From assembly GCA_000934385.1 (NCBI GenBank), contig KN880639.1, positions 1 through 43,412 of the forward strand: DNA of 43,412 bases, written 5' to 3'. The position numbers and the translations under genes are program-made. The DNA is from Cylindrobasidium torrendii FP15055 ss-10 (Eukaryota; Basidiomycota; Agaricomycetes; Agaricales; Physalacriaceae). Below the pieces are notes generated by a model. It searched no databases. It was given only the letters and a program-made list of their open reading frames with translations, and was not told the DNA's origin. Each line of letters starts with the position of its first letter. Positions within the stretch are counted from its first letter, which is position 1. Below are positions 1 to 11,244 of the stretch, in pieces.

Positions 1-1130
1 TACGTGGCATTTTGATGGCATAATGAAGGTGGCATCAAGTTCTCTAATGGTATGTACTTCTCCAGCGCGAGATATGGGCATAACTGCTCGATGATCGAGT
101 TTGATCACATTTTTCTTCGTAATTCACAAAGACCCCCAGGTTAGCACACCCTCCTCAAAGTTGATAGAACACTCATATATAGCACTAGATTCTATACTGA
201 AATTCGTAGGGTGTGGCAGGCTATCCCTCCTCGCAAATTCCAACTTTATTCACTCAGGGTACATTATTCACGTCAGGGGCAGTGATAGTACATGCCAATG
301 CCGTTTTGACAACGATGCCTAAGCAATAGACCCAAACAAGGGATAGCCGACACAGTGGCATGGACGATAACAACGCACTAGAGTCTAGAAGAACACCGTG
401 TGCCAGCCCCAAGTTTGAAGTAGAACGGTGTTGACGTTGAGTTCCGGGTCGAACTTTGAGCGCTTGAGCGATGAGCGTCTATAATCTGTATTTCGATCGT
501 GTGATCGGGACGATACGCGATCACGTGCTCGCCGGACCTGAGGCTGGGTCCTGTATCCATCATTTTCTAACATAAATCACATAATATTAGGGTAACTTGT
601 ACGAAATATCAACGTATCAGGGTGATAGCTCAACGTCCCGGTGCATTTGCACTTTTTTTCAGGCAGCGGACATCTTTTGGAGAGCGCAGTTGCGGATAGC
701 CCACTTCAATACCATTGTCTCAGAAGCTCACAGCGAGGAGCCGCATCAACACCTTGAGAAACCAAGCGCTCGACGGCTCTATGACATCTGACTGGCGTAC
801 ATTGTTTTGAGTTTTCATAAGCAGACTAGCTTTTTGCTCATTGACAATCTATATCCGTTTACACAGCGAGAGCCTCAGAGAGGGCATAACGGCTCGTAGT
901 GTAAGAAGACCTCTAAGTCCCATTGCTGTAGTGCTAAGATAAGAAAACCAAGTATTACCTTGAGCGCGGGACTGCAACTTCACGTGTCTGCTAATTAATA
1001 CTAAGTACTTGCCTTTGAGACGAGTTCCATCGTTCGAGCCTGATATGCTGTTAAAGTGCAGATGAAGAGCACCTAAGCGCGCGGTCTACGTAATATGCCG
1101 AAGAACACCTTTGTATTTCAATTAGCCTAG
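1..1130. other. Gene-free stretch upstream of the exonuclease gene
   Basis: Only short open frames occur here on either strand (about 60-75 codons, several beginning with non-ATG codons). None shows a recognisable domain, nor a splice pattern joining it to a longer protein. I see no tRNA fold or repeat. It is probably intergenic, although a fragment of a gene lying to the left of the window cannot be excluded. Confidence 0.5.
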
Positions 1131-1137
1131 TATAAGT
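1131..1137 (+). promoter_or_regulatory. Possible TATA box of the exonuclease gene
   Basis: TATAAGT lies 46 nt before the ATG at 1177. It is a weak match in a plausible place and was not tested. Confidence 0.35.
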
Positions 1138-1176
1138 AATGCGGACAGCAGGCATAGTCGAAGTAGTTTTCTTCCC

Positions 1177-1961
1177 ATGGCTTCACTTGATACTATCCTC
1201 GTAGACTCTCTCGAAGAGGTTGTGCAAGCCGTCGATGCCTTGAGTGCATCTACATCCATCGCGGTCGATCTTGAAGGCATCAACCTTGGTCGACAAGGCC
1301 GCGCATGTATCATGCAGCTCTTCTCAGAGGGCTCCGGCACTATCTATCTCGTCGACCTCACCGTCCTGGGTCATGTAGCATTCGACACCCCAAACGAGGC
1401 AGGAGAGAGTCTCCGAAGCATCCTCGAGGGTGAGGGTATCCGCAAGGTGAGGCACTTCTTCCGTCAGAACATTGGTGAACTAATGTGGCCTCAAAGGTCT
1501 TCTGGGACGTACGCAACGACTCAGATGCCCTGCATTACCACTACCAAGTCGACTTGCGCAACTGCTTCGACCTCCAGGTCCTCGAGGTCTTCGGCCGGCG
1601 CTCGCGGGGGGAGACATCGAGATGCGTTAACGGTCTTGCGAAGAGCATGAGCCTTTATGGGATTGCGAGCTGGCAGTGGACGTCCGTGAAGGACGCCGGT
1701 GCCAAACTTTTCGCGCCAGAGCAGGGCGGGCGTTATGAGGTTTTTGAGGAACGCCCACTTGATTCTCGCCTTGTCCAGTATTGCGCCCAAGACGTGGGCC
1801 TGATGTTCAAGCTGGAGGCTGCGATTCGCAGGAAGTGTTATGGTATATTGGACACCAGTATTTCTCGTGAGACGGAGGCCCGGGTTCGAGCCTCGAAGGC
1901 CTTTCACTACAACGGCAAAGGCAGGCACATGGCGCTGGCTACGTTTTCGTCGTGGAACTAG
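1177..1961 (+). CDS. 3'-5' exonuclease domain protein (DEDDy, RNase D/EXD-like)
   Basis: Two exons, 1177-1446 and 1497-1961, are joined across a 50-nt GT..AG intron at 1447-1496, giving 244 aa. The start is the first ATG of the frame, in the context cccATGG. Seen in the protein: motif I around residues 28-34 (VDLEG, D31 and E33), motif II at 92-102 (RNDSDAL, D98) and motif III at 185-189 (YCAQD, Y185 and D189). This is the acidic tetrad plus tyrosine of DEDDy 3'-5' exonucleases in the RNase H-like fold. Such small fungal proteins are usually annotated ribonuclease H-like or 3'-5' exonuclease; the natural substrate (RNA or DNA 3' ends) cannot be read from sequence. There is no signal peptide or membrane segment, so it is probably intracellular. 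It is convergent with the coiled-coil gene that ends at 2219. Confidence 0.85.
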
Positions 1962-2218
1962 TTCACTGGCTAGATAGATGCCCTAGTAGTACTAAGTGCA
2001 ACCCAATTGTAGAACAAGAACGAATCTCACTGCATCATTGCCAAGGTCATGAAGGAATTTTCAGCCAATTGGTTCGAAAATAAAGTAACGTTACATATTG
2101 ATTATGAGTGAATTTCTTGTACAGAATTAGATCAAAGATAAAAGTGGAAAGTAAAGTAGATCGAACAAAACGGGTGCTCAACATCAAGCCATGAGCGAGC
2201 TGCGAGAGACGCGTGCTA

Positions 2219-3882
2219 TCACAAATCAAACGCAGAATCTAGCAGAACTCCAGGTTTCCTCAGGAGCCCAGTCACAGGCGGCCTCGAAGTATCCCTGCGT
2301 TCAGCACACATGATCCCCAAATCGGTACAACAGACGACAGTCCCATCTCTTGCGGGGCCCGAGTCCGTGTTGTCCATGCTGCTTGCGTCGAAGCGTGTTC
2401 CCGGCTCGATGCTGATGACAGAGAGATTTTGGGAAAGCGACGCCTCTCCCATGGCACGGTCGAGCTTAATGATGGCGTCGGCGATGGCTGGGAGGCCGGA
2501 TGTGAGCTGGTCGGAGGACTTGTAACCCAGCGCACAAAGGACGGTCGTCGTCGTTTTCTCCAGTTCATGAAATAGTATTTGCCGTGCGTCCATGGGATCT
2601 GCATACTTGTGGCGAGAGTAAACGAGAGCCCGCCAGCGAGCAGAGACGCTTTGTGGACCTGGTACTACTTGAGCAAAGGGAATGGGTCTAGGTTTGGTGG
2701 GCTTACTCGTGCAATAGATGTTGTGATAAACAGATGCGAACAGGTTCTTGGATCTTTCGGAACCATTCAAATCGAATAAGGTCGTCCATTGCCTGGTGTT
2801 GTTGGTGAGAACCGTTTGAAGGGAAGCTTGGAGGAGGAACTCAGCGTCCGTATCGTTGTCAGGCTCTGTATTGGCACGATGAAGGATATCCACAAGATTG
2901 GCGCCCACAAGATTGCGAAGCGTGCTAAGGTCATCCGCGGTGAGTTTGTGAACCTCACGACGTGAACTTGCCTCGGATATAGAGGCAGAAAACTGGAAGA
3001 CCTCTGTATTTAAGGAAATAGCAAGTTGGACAACGTCTGCACCTGAGATGGTGTCAGGCATCTCAAGGTAGACTTGCGCCTGGTGTAGCTCATCGCGCCG
3101 AACTTCATTCTGCTCCTCAGCGGTAGTTCGGTGAACGCGTTCTTCCTCGTACAGTCTCCTCAGATATGCAAGCTCGCTGTTGAAGTTCTCGTTGTTGCGG
3201 AGGAGCTCCACGTTGTGTCGATGTATGGTTTCGACGTTGGTCTGGAATCGGGCAAGTTGTGACTGAAGTTCGTTGTTTCTTGCCTTGAGCGCGTCGACCT
3301 CGCTTTTGAGTGCCTGGTGTGAATGCGATGTAGAGGACGGCAAAGTGGTGCCTAACACCTGCGAAAAGATATGTAGGTCATATTGGAATGGACGTGGGTA
3401 GAGAAAAGAATTAAACCTTGGTAGGTGCTTGACATTTGGAACCTTGCTCATCTTGGGTGATTTTCTTGTCAGACGTAGGAGAAGATTCGACTCTTGGCCT
3501 CTTGGGTGGTAGCGAAGCGATGGTGGACGTAGGTTCGGGATGATGGGAAGGCTCATCGACATCACTGGCAAGCTCCGGACGCGACTGCAAGGCACGTGGA
3601 CCATCTTGAGCAACACCGCTCACAGCATTGGATCTGTCCATGATTGGTTCTAGAGAAGGCGCCGCGTCAACATCCTTAGGCAAAAGGTAAGTTTGGGTAT
3701 GGACATGGGAACGACAAACACACCATAGGCATATTGACCTCATCCACCAGGTGTCGTTCTTCACACGCTGGACCCGACGGCTTTTTGGCGAGTACACCGG
3801 CAACTCTTGATTTTATTCTCTGGTAGCGAGTCATTCGTTTATCGTGTGGTGGAAGCTTGAGTGAGGCAGAAAATGATCGCAT
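2219..3882 (-). CDS. Coiled-coil protein of the Hsp70-linked family, copy 1
   Basis: Four exons on the minus strand (3882-3724, 3674-3417, 3358-2707, 2664-2219) give about 504 aa; a second in-frame ATG lies at 3834. Introns are 49, 58 and a very short 42 nt. Residues 1-140 are polar and low in conservation. A strong coiled coil follows at about 155-240, then a globular region containing PQSVSARWRALVYSRHKY and IADAIIKLDRA, which is shared with the copies at 9204-10845 and 11509-13218. The exon junction NMPM|DVD matches VPM|DVD of copy 3, which supports the 5' model. I recognise no catalytic motif, signal peptide or membrane segment. It is divergent from the Hsp70-like gene at 3996 with about 110 bp between the start codons, so a shared promoter is likely. 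Function unknown; co-evolution with the Hsp70-like proteins is inferred. Confidence 0.8.
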
Positions 3883-3995
3883 CTGGAAACTGGATCCGAC
3901 AGTGGCTCAAGTTGGCCGACGCGACGCCAAAGCGCGTTGATCGCCATACAAAAATCTGTTCCTTTGTCTTTTGGTATCTTTCCATCACCATCGCA
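3883..3995. promoter_or_regulatory. Short bidirectional promoter region, coiled-coil copy 1 / Hsp70-like A
   Basis: Only 113 bp separate the divergent start codons, so both genes must be driven from this short stretch or from within each other's 5' ends. I found no convincing heat-shock element (GAAnnTTC units) or TATA box in it. Confidence 0.5.
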
Positions 3996-6394
3996 ATGCT
4001 TACGCCGTTGACCGCCCGCAAGCCTTACGAGAAGAAGTCATTGCCTTTGACGTGGGTACCACCTTCTCTGGCGCGTCGTTTGCCAAGTTGGAACCAGGGC
4101 GAATTCCAGACATCCTCGGAGTGACACGGTGCGTCGCCACTTGCTTGTCATCGCGCCAAACAACTAACCACGCGCCCCAGCTATCCGGCGCAACACAAGG
4201 TCGGCGGCAACTCCAAGATCCCCTCCATCATCTACTACAATGCGAATGGCAATGTACAGGCCGTGGGTGCAGAGGCGATGGACGAGGCCTTTCTTGAGCG
4301 GGCAGAAGATGAAGGATACGCCAAAGTCGAATGGTGCGTGCCCTTGACTTGGCTCAGAATGCCCGTATACTAACTATACGTTTGCTAGGTTCAAACTCCA
4401 CCTTCGTCCAAAGGAACTGGCCACTCATATTTCGGACAAGGACCTCCCTTCTCTCCCTGCAGGAAAACGACCCATCGACGTCTTCGCCGACTTCCTCCAA
4501 TATCTCTTTGACTGCACACGCAAGTTCATTGTCGAGATGACTTACGATGGCGAATCGTATTGGAAATCAGTCCAAGACAACATCGACTTCGTTCTCACAC
4601 ATCCAAATGGCTGGGAAGGCTGCCAGCAAGCGCTCATGCCCAAGGCCGCTGCAAAAGCCGGGCTCGTCGACAAAGAATCTGCGCAGGCACAAGTGCAGTT
4701 TGTAACCGAAGGTGAAGCCAGCCTTCATTACTGCATCGCAGGAGGAACCCTCAATGCCATCGAAAATGTGCGTGTTACTTGTGTTTCTCTCACCCAATAT
4801 CAACATCATTCCGCATAGATGGGAGGGGGAATCATCATTGTCGACGCTGGAGGAGGTACCATCGACCTTAGCGCCTATCAAAAGACTGGGGGTGGTGCTG
4901 ATGGCGGCTGGTCTTTCCAAGAAATCGCTCCAGTTCAATGTAAGTCTCTTTTGAACCAATCAAAGCCTGTATGAAATGAATATTTCAAGGTCACCTGCAG
5001 GGATCAATCTTCGTAACCCGTAGGGCGCGCGAATACCTCAAGGGTACGATTATGTCCCCGGTCATTCCATTATGCTAACTTACGAGCCCGTGAACAGGAC
5101 GACTCAGTGGAACACGCTTTGTAGAGGATGTTCAGCATATCTCTGAGTGCTTTGACGCAACCACCAAGCTTGGGTTCCGCGACCGTTCATCGCCGTATTA
5201 TATTCGCTTTGGTGGGAGACGCGATATCGACAAGACAGCCGACATACGGAATGGTCAGATGAAGCTTAATGGGTATGCCCTTTTGCTTATGAAGTATCCC
5301 TTGCCCATTTCCTCCAGCGATGTTGTCGCAGGATTCTTCCAGCCTTCGATCAATGCAATTCTGCAAGCCATCAAGACTCTGCGACGTGTCGCTCGAATGC
5401 CTGTCAAGGTCATTTCTCTTGCTTTATTGAAGAATACGCACTGACGCTTGCCCAGACTGTCCTTATTGTTGGGGGTTTTGCGGCCAGCGATTGGCTATTC
5501 TCTAGGGTTCGTGAAGGGCTGGGAAGCGATGGACTGATGGTTTTCCGACCGGATGGACACCTGTATGTTGAATCAACCTCGTAATTGCTCCCTCTCTGTC
5601 GAAATGCTCACACCCCCTAGTAATAAGGCGGTCGCCGATGGCGCGGTCTTGTACTACTTAGACCACATTGTGACCAAGCGCGCAGCGAAGTTTTCTTATG
5701 GCATCGAATCGACAGCTCATTATGAACCCGCATATGCTGATCACCTCGCGCGCCGACGTTTTGTCTATCGAGGAGTCTCTGGACGGTGGACTGTACCAGG
5801 CGTGTACAGCGAAATCCTCGCCAAGGTGGGGAACATCTATCCTGCGGGAACTATCAGTTCATACTCTTTCTTTCATAGGGAACCGTTGTCGAAGAGGAAA
5901 CGGAATTTCGGAGGCCATTTGTTCGAGATTATACTTGCCCTAAACCAACAAACATCATTGAGGATGAGATTCTGTGCTACCGAGGAGAGGATCCTCCAGC
6001 CTGGATTTCTGACGCTCCTCAAGGTAACTACTTTGGTGTAGACTGTCGAAGCGGCTGACACTTGGTACAGAATCTTTTTCGACGTTGTGTACTATCAAAA
6101 GTGATGTGACAACAGTGCAGTTGAGACCGGGGATCAACGCGCACACCAAAGGGACTTACTACATACTGGACTTCGAAATCATCCTCCTTTTAGGATTGAC
6201 AGAATTGAAGGCGCAGGTTGCTTGGAAAGAGAATGTATGTCCTTGTACTTTGATGTCGTATTATGAACATCGGCTTAATATCATATTCACAGGGTGTAGA
6301 AAAACGGTACGTCGACTTGAGCCCGCCGACTATTTTTCAGTGTTCATTTTCTTCTTCTAGATGCCCCGCTGTCGTTGTTTATGACGATGAATAA
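3996..6394 (+). CDS. Hsp70-like ATPase A (HSPA12-type), with disturbed 5' frame
   Basis: About 13 exons, all junctions agreeing with the paralog at 6510-8947, encode an Hsp70/actin-fold ATPase of about 600 aa. Seen: phosphate-1 motif FDVGTTFSGASFA, phosphate-2 motif IIVDAGGGTIDLSAY, adenosine-site motif IVGGFAASDWLFSRV, and a C-terminus ending VVVYDDE. HSPA12-like proteins keep the ATPase fold but lack a canonical Hsp70 substrate-binding domain. The oddity is at the 5' end. The ATG at 3996 begins the family N-terminus (MLTPLTARKPY), but about 13 nt present in the paralogs are missing near 4034. The ATG therefore runs out of frame with the ATPase (in frame from 4037), and no other ATG precedes the phosphate-1 motif in the right frame. 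Either the copy is damaged, or it uses a start or 5' exon that I cannot see. The rest is intact, including a 14-nt microexon at 6293-6306. Confidence 0.75.
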
Positions 6395-6509
6395 GCTGCT
6401 CAGCATGCTTAAATCGCAATGATGCATAGAATTTTTTATAATATACAGGATAGTAGCCTTGTGACTACATAGTTGAATATAGCAGTAATTGCGTGCAAGG
6501 AGAAACAAT

Positions 6510-8947
6510 CTATTCGTCATCGTAGACAACAACGGCAGCGCAGCTGCTAAAATTCAGTAGGCTGAGCTTGTGCGATGAGTTGAAGTTACCGTTTTTCTTG
6601 TCCCTAATTTGAGTTAGATCAAATTTCCCATGACGAGTAAAGAGATCACGCACTTTCTCTTTCCATGCTACCTGGGCCTTGAGCTCCGTCATACCAAGTA
6701 GGAGAACAACCTCATAGTCGAGGATATAGTAATACTTGCCCGTGTTTGAATTGTAGTTGGCTGTTAACTGATTTGCCAGCGCGGTGGTATTGGCTTTCGT
6801 CGAACACAGCGTCGAGAAAGATGCTGTATGGAAACCACTTATTAGTATCGAAACAATGAAGGAAGTCGATGAGGTGCACCTTTATCCTCGGCGAGCCAAA
6901 CGGGAGGTAGTCCCTCGCCTCGATAGCACATGACAGCGCACTCGATGTTGTTTGCGTTGGTTCTGTCCGTATACTCTTGGCAATAAGGCATCCGGAATTC
7001 GGCCTCTTCATTCACGGTCGTGCCCTAAAGCGGAGGGAGAGTTCACTGAGCGAGCGCAATCTTAAGTAAGAATAGAGCAGTCTTACCCTCGCCAGAATCT
7101 CGCTATACGCCCCTGGAATCAAGCGGCGACCAGAGACGCCCGTGTAGATCAAGTGTTGCCGGAGTTTGTGCTCCGTGAGCGATGGGACATAGTCAATGGC
7201 CACCTCTATGCCATACGAGAACTTGGCCGTGCGCACGTTCACGACATGGTCGAGGTAGTATGACACGGCACCATCAGCGACGGCTTTGTTTCTGCGGACG
7301 GGATGTCAACAGTTGCAAATGAGACTGTCAAGAACATAGACTAACACATGTCCATCGGGGCGGTAAACCATGAGTCCTTCTGCTCCGAGGGCGGTGCGGA
7401 CGCTGGAGAACAGCCACTCGCTAGCTGCAAACCCACCCACCATGATGATAGTCTGATATCAGGAGTCAGCATAACTACATCGTGAACAAACTATCGGATA
7501 AGGACCTTGATTGGGACTGATGCCACTGCCTGCTGGGCCCTGACCGCCTCGATGACAGCGTCGACAGAGGGTTGGAAGAATCCAGCAACGAGTTCCCTAG
7601 AGAAAGGAGTTCATAATGGATCCATGTTGTTCGATGTATGGACAGCTTACCCAGCAAGCTTCATCTGGCCATTGCGGACGTCGACGAGCCGGTCGGTGTC
7701 GCGCATCCCGCCAAAGCGAATATAGTACGGTGCCGCCCGGTCACGGAAACCAAGCTTGGTTGTAGCATCAAAGGTCTCGGATATATGGTTCACATCGTCT
7801 GCAAAGCGAGTGCCACTGAGACGGCCTAATCAGGATATGTAAGATCGAACAATGATGCCAGAATGGAATAAGAGCGTACTTGTGAGGTATGCTCGAGCTC
7901 GACGGGTCACAAATATAGACCCCTGTAGGCGACCTTGGTATTGTTAGAACTCAGGAATGGCATACAGTCTGTATATAAACAACTCACATTGGATGGGTGC
8001 AACTTCCTCAAAGGACCAATGGCCGCCTGGGCCGCCGCTCGTCTTCTTGTACGCACTGAGATCAAGGGTTCCTCCGCCTGCGTCGACAATAATCATGCCT
8101 TCCCGCGTCTGTTGTGTCGATGTGAGAATGGTGTATATCCGACAAAGGTTATGATACCACGCACATTGTCGATCGTATTGAGAGTCCCTCCGGCAAGACA
8201 GTAATGAAGACTGGCCTCTCCTTCAGTGACAAATTGTACACGTGCCTGCGCGTTGCCCGCCTCGGTGAGCCCTGCCTTGACCGCTGCTTGGCGCATGAGG
8301 GACTGCTGACGGCCTTCCCAGCCATTCGGATGTGTCAAAACGAAGTCGATGTTGTCCTTGACCGACGTCCAGTACGACTCCCCGTTGTAGTTCATCTCGA
8401 CAATGAACTTACGAGTGCAGTCAAAAAGGTACTTCAGGTAGTCGGCGAAAATGTCAATGGGGCGCTTGCCTGGCGGAAGAGGGGGCAAGTCCTTGTCCGC
8501 AACGTGGAAAGATAGGGTTTTTGGGCGCAGGTGAAGCTTGAACCTAAGCTAGATGTTAGCGTTTGCTGAGCCTCATCGAGGAAATGGAGACGCGCCATTC
8601 CACCTTGAAATAGCCCTCATCTTGCGCCTCTTCGAGAAACGCCTCATCCATCGCCTCAGCGCCTACAGCCTTCACGGCGCCGTTCTTGTCGTAGTAAAGG
8701 ATACTCGGGATCTTCGAATTCCCTCCTACTTTGTGTTGCGCCGGATACCTAAACAATATGAGTTTTGAAAACCGGTTAGCGCTGGGAGAGTGGCGCACCT
8801 CGTAACGCCTTGGATGTTGGGAACCATCCCGGGCTCGAGCTTGGCAAACGATGCGCCAGAGAAAGTCGTTCCAACATCAAACGCGATAACGAGCTTCCTC
8901 GTGTTCTTGTTGTACGGCTTTCGACTCGTCAAAGGTGTCAACTGCAT
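6510..8947 (-). CDS. Hsp70-like ATPase B (HSPA12-type)
   Basis: Thirteen exons on the minus strand give about 605 aa, beginning at the ATG 8947-8945 (MQLTPLTSRKPYNKN) and ending at TAG 6512-6510. ATPase motifs are complete: FDVGTTFSGASFA near residue 26, MIIVDAGGGTLDLSAY near 237, and MVGGFAASEWLF near 387. The last residues are VVVYDDE. The intron at 8544-8595 has a GC donor and an AG acceptor; the equivalent intron of copy A has GT. The penultimate exon is only 14 nt (6590-6603), as in copy A. The gene lies tail to tail with copy A, 115 bp apart, and its start lies 256 bp from the end of coiled-coil copy 2 on the same strand. It is expected to be a cytosolic or nuclear ATP-binding protein. 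Clients are unknown, and chaperone activity is not certain for HSPA12-type proteins. Confidence 0.88.
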
Positions 8948-9203
8948 GATGGTAGGAGCTTGAGTCGAGTGTACAAGCGTGGACTGTCATATTGGCGTCC
9001 GTTCGGTACCGTAAAATCAGCGCCTAGCCGACACTTCACAAAGGCGATTGAATGGCGACACGCATTTGCAGCGTTGCAACAGCGCTTATTGAAGGCTTCA
9101 TACAAGTCAATGAAAGGAAGAGCTAGAAACTAGGGGCCCTATGGTATGTTCCCAAGGTATCACAATTATCACATATCACAAATCCAGCCGACAAGCTCGT
9201 GTA

Positions 9204-10845
9204 CTACTGCTGGTCATGGAAGGTACTTTCGAGAAGCACCTTCGGCTTCAACAAAAGCTCGTCCACCACCGGCTCGCCTGAACCTCCGCGCTCGGTACAA
9301 TGGAGCCCCAATTCGATGCAACAGGCAACCATACCAGCCTTCGATGAATCAGAGCTGCCGTCCATGTCTTCCATTTTTCTGGAATCGAATGTGGCCCCTG
9401 GTACAACGACAGCGACGGTCAGATTTTGAGAAAGCGCCGCCTCTCCTGCCGCACGGTCTAGCCTTATAATGGCCTCGGTGATAGGTTTGACGCCAGACAC
9501 CAAAACTTCTTTGGAGAGCGCGTAACCTAGGGCATGCATAACTGTGGTTGTAGAGGAGATTAAATGATTGTGCAGCCTCCCGAAAGCTTGACCCAAGTCT
9601 TCGTATTTGTGGCGGGAATACACGAGTGCCCGCCATCGGGCAGAGACGCTTTGTGGGCCTGAGATGGGCTTAGTAACTTACAGTAGAGGAAATACACACT
9701 TACTCGAACGGCGAACACTTGTATAAGCGGCAAGTATCCCGGTATGGTTCTGGAATGGCAATCCGAGTATGTGGGTCCATTCACTAGCGATTTTGAGGAG
9801 GGTGACTTGAATGGCCATCTGGAAGAGGAAAATGGGGTCACTGTCCGAGGATGATTTGCAGCGAATGATGGCCGTCAGGTTGACACCGATGTGGGTCTTC
9901 AACTCGTCAAGGGCGGTTGTAGTCGGAAGATGCGCATTGCTGGAGGGAGAGGCAGACTCTGAGGCGGTGGCAGCGAATTGGAAAATCTCCAAGTTGACAG
10001 CCTTGACGAGTCCCACGACTTCCTGGGCGGACATACTGTCTGAGGTTTCCAGATACGCTTGAGCCTCCTGCAGCTCGCGGCGCCGAGCACCTGTCAACTT
10101 CTCCGCTTCTTCGCGTCGGGCTTGCTCGTGCGTGAGTTGGTTCTGTAGAGTTTGGACATTGCGTTTCGAGGCTTCCAGCGCTGCATGCGATTCGTTGAGG
10201 CTCGTGGTAAATTCCACATACTTCTCTTGCATTCGTACAATGTAGCGCTCGCGCTGAGCAGACTTGTCTTGCAGCTCGCGAAGTTGTGTCTTGAGCACGT
10301 CAACCTCTCTTTGATGATGAGTGTCTCGAACGGCACGAGAGTACGTTGAATGCGCATAAGACTTGTGGGATGACTTGGAAGAGTAAGCGGTCAATCATGC
10401 CTCAGGCTCGGGGATGCACCTCTTTGTTTCTCGACTTGCTCTGAGTTGGAAGGACGACCTTATTGATTGTATGCTGGGAAAGTCCGGAAGAGGACGACGA
10501 CCGCAGCGCTTGCTCTGAGGCAGTTGACACTCCCCGTCTCTGCAGACCATGTTCAATATACAGGGGAGCCTCATTCACGACGATACCCACCTGAGTTGGA
10601 TGCAGCGTGTCAGTACCCTAGATAGCGTTGAGCCTCCGCTTCCAGGTATACTACTGCAAGTTATCAGAGCTCACCGATTGGTCAGGTTCAGACGCTTTCA
10701 AGAACGCCAAAATTTCCAGCGCGATGCGTTGATCCAGTTGTCCCGAAGCGCCTTTTGGAGTGCCTTCTGGAGTGCCTTCTGTATGCATTGGGGACGAACG
10801 ATCACCGAAGAGAAAATCGGAGGCGCGTTGCGCAAGAGATTCCAT
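9204..10845 (-). CDS. Coiled-coil protein of the Hsp70-linked family, copy 2
   Basis: Exons 10845-10675, 10617-10420, 10373-9704 and 9658-9204 give about 497 aa, with introns of 57, 46 and 45 nt. The last intron sits at the same codon as in the other two copies, directly before PQSVSARW. Residues 1-125 are polar and not alignable by eye with the other copies. The coiled coil spans about 143-235. The conserved C-terminal region follows, with PQSVSARWRALVYSRHKY, ITEAIIRLDRAAGEAALSQ, and an end in ESTFHDQQ. The start is the first ATG of the open frame (MESLAQRASDF); the frame is open further upstream, and a short 5' exon beginning at an ATG near 10950 (MSTQV) is possible through a 38-nt intron. 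The 5' flank holds the Hsp70 exon-1 relic on the same strand. Function unknown. Confidence 0.75.
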
Positions 10846-11098
10846 CGAGCGGTGGTGATGTACCGTAGGAGAGTACCGTGTAAAAGTCAACCTTGCTGCA
10901 TTGTCCGTCTTCAGGGCCTTGGAGCCATGACACTAACTTGAGTCGACATTGACTATTCGGACTTTGATTCACATCGGCCACACTCTCTCCGTGTCACTAG
11001 CATGGTGATTCGTGAGACGATTGAAAGGGAAAAACGAGGGGTTGTGAAAGTAGTTGAGGGTAACGAATCGGGTGTTGTGGCGGTAACGCAGCAAGATC

Positions 11099-11244
11099 CT
11101 CGTTACACCCTGTATTGTCGGAATCATCCCAGGTTCCAACTTGGCAAAAGATGCCCCAGAGAAAGTCGTCCCAATATCGAACGCTATAACCAGTTTCCTG
11201 GTATCTTTTTTGTAAGGCTTTCGAGCAGTAAGAGGGGTCAGCAT
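11099..11244 (-). pseudogene. Relic of a third Hsp70-like gene (first exon only)
   Basis: On the minus strand, the ATG at 11244 begins MLTPLTARKPYKKDTRKLV and continues through the phosphate-1 motif FDIGTTFSGASFA to QGVTR. This is the exact extent of exon 1 in copy B. At the place of the splice donor (gtgcg in A and B) the sequence reads gatct, and no further Hsp70 exon follows: about 250 bp downstream the coiled-coil copy 2 begins. The frame stays open to 10969 but the continuation is unrelated to Hsp70. This is a truncated duplicate. It might survive as part of the 5' leader or promoter of coiled-coil copy 2, which is inference. Confidence 0.8.

Noticed and set aside
3883..3995. Heat-shock elements in the Hsp70/coiled-coil shared promoter
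   Set aside because: Looked for alternating GAA/TTC units with 2-nt spacing; none convincing was found here or at 11245-11508.
6820..6840. Alternative acceptor upstream in gene B that would give WFPYSIFLDAV
   Set aside because: That frame has no counterpart in gene A; the later acceptor (..catacag) gives ASFSTLC, which matches SFSTLC of gene A.
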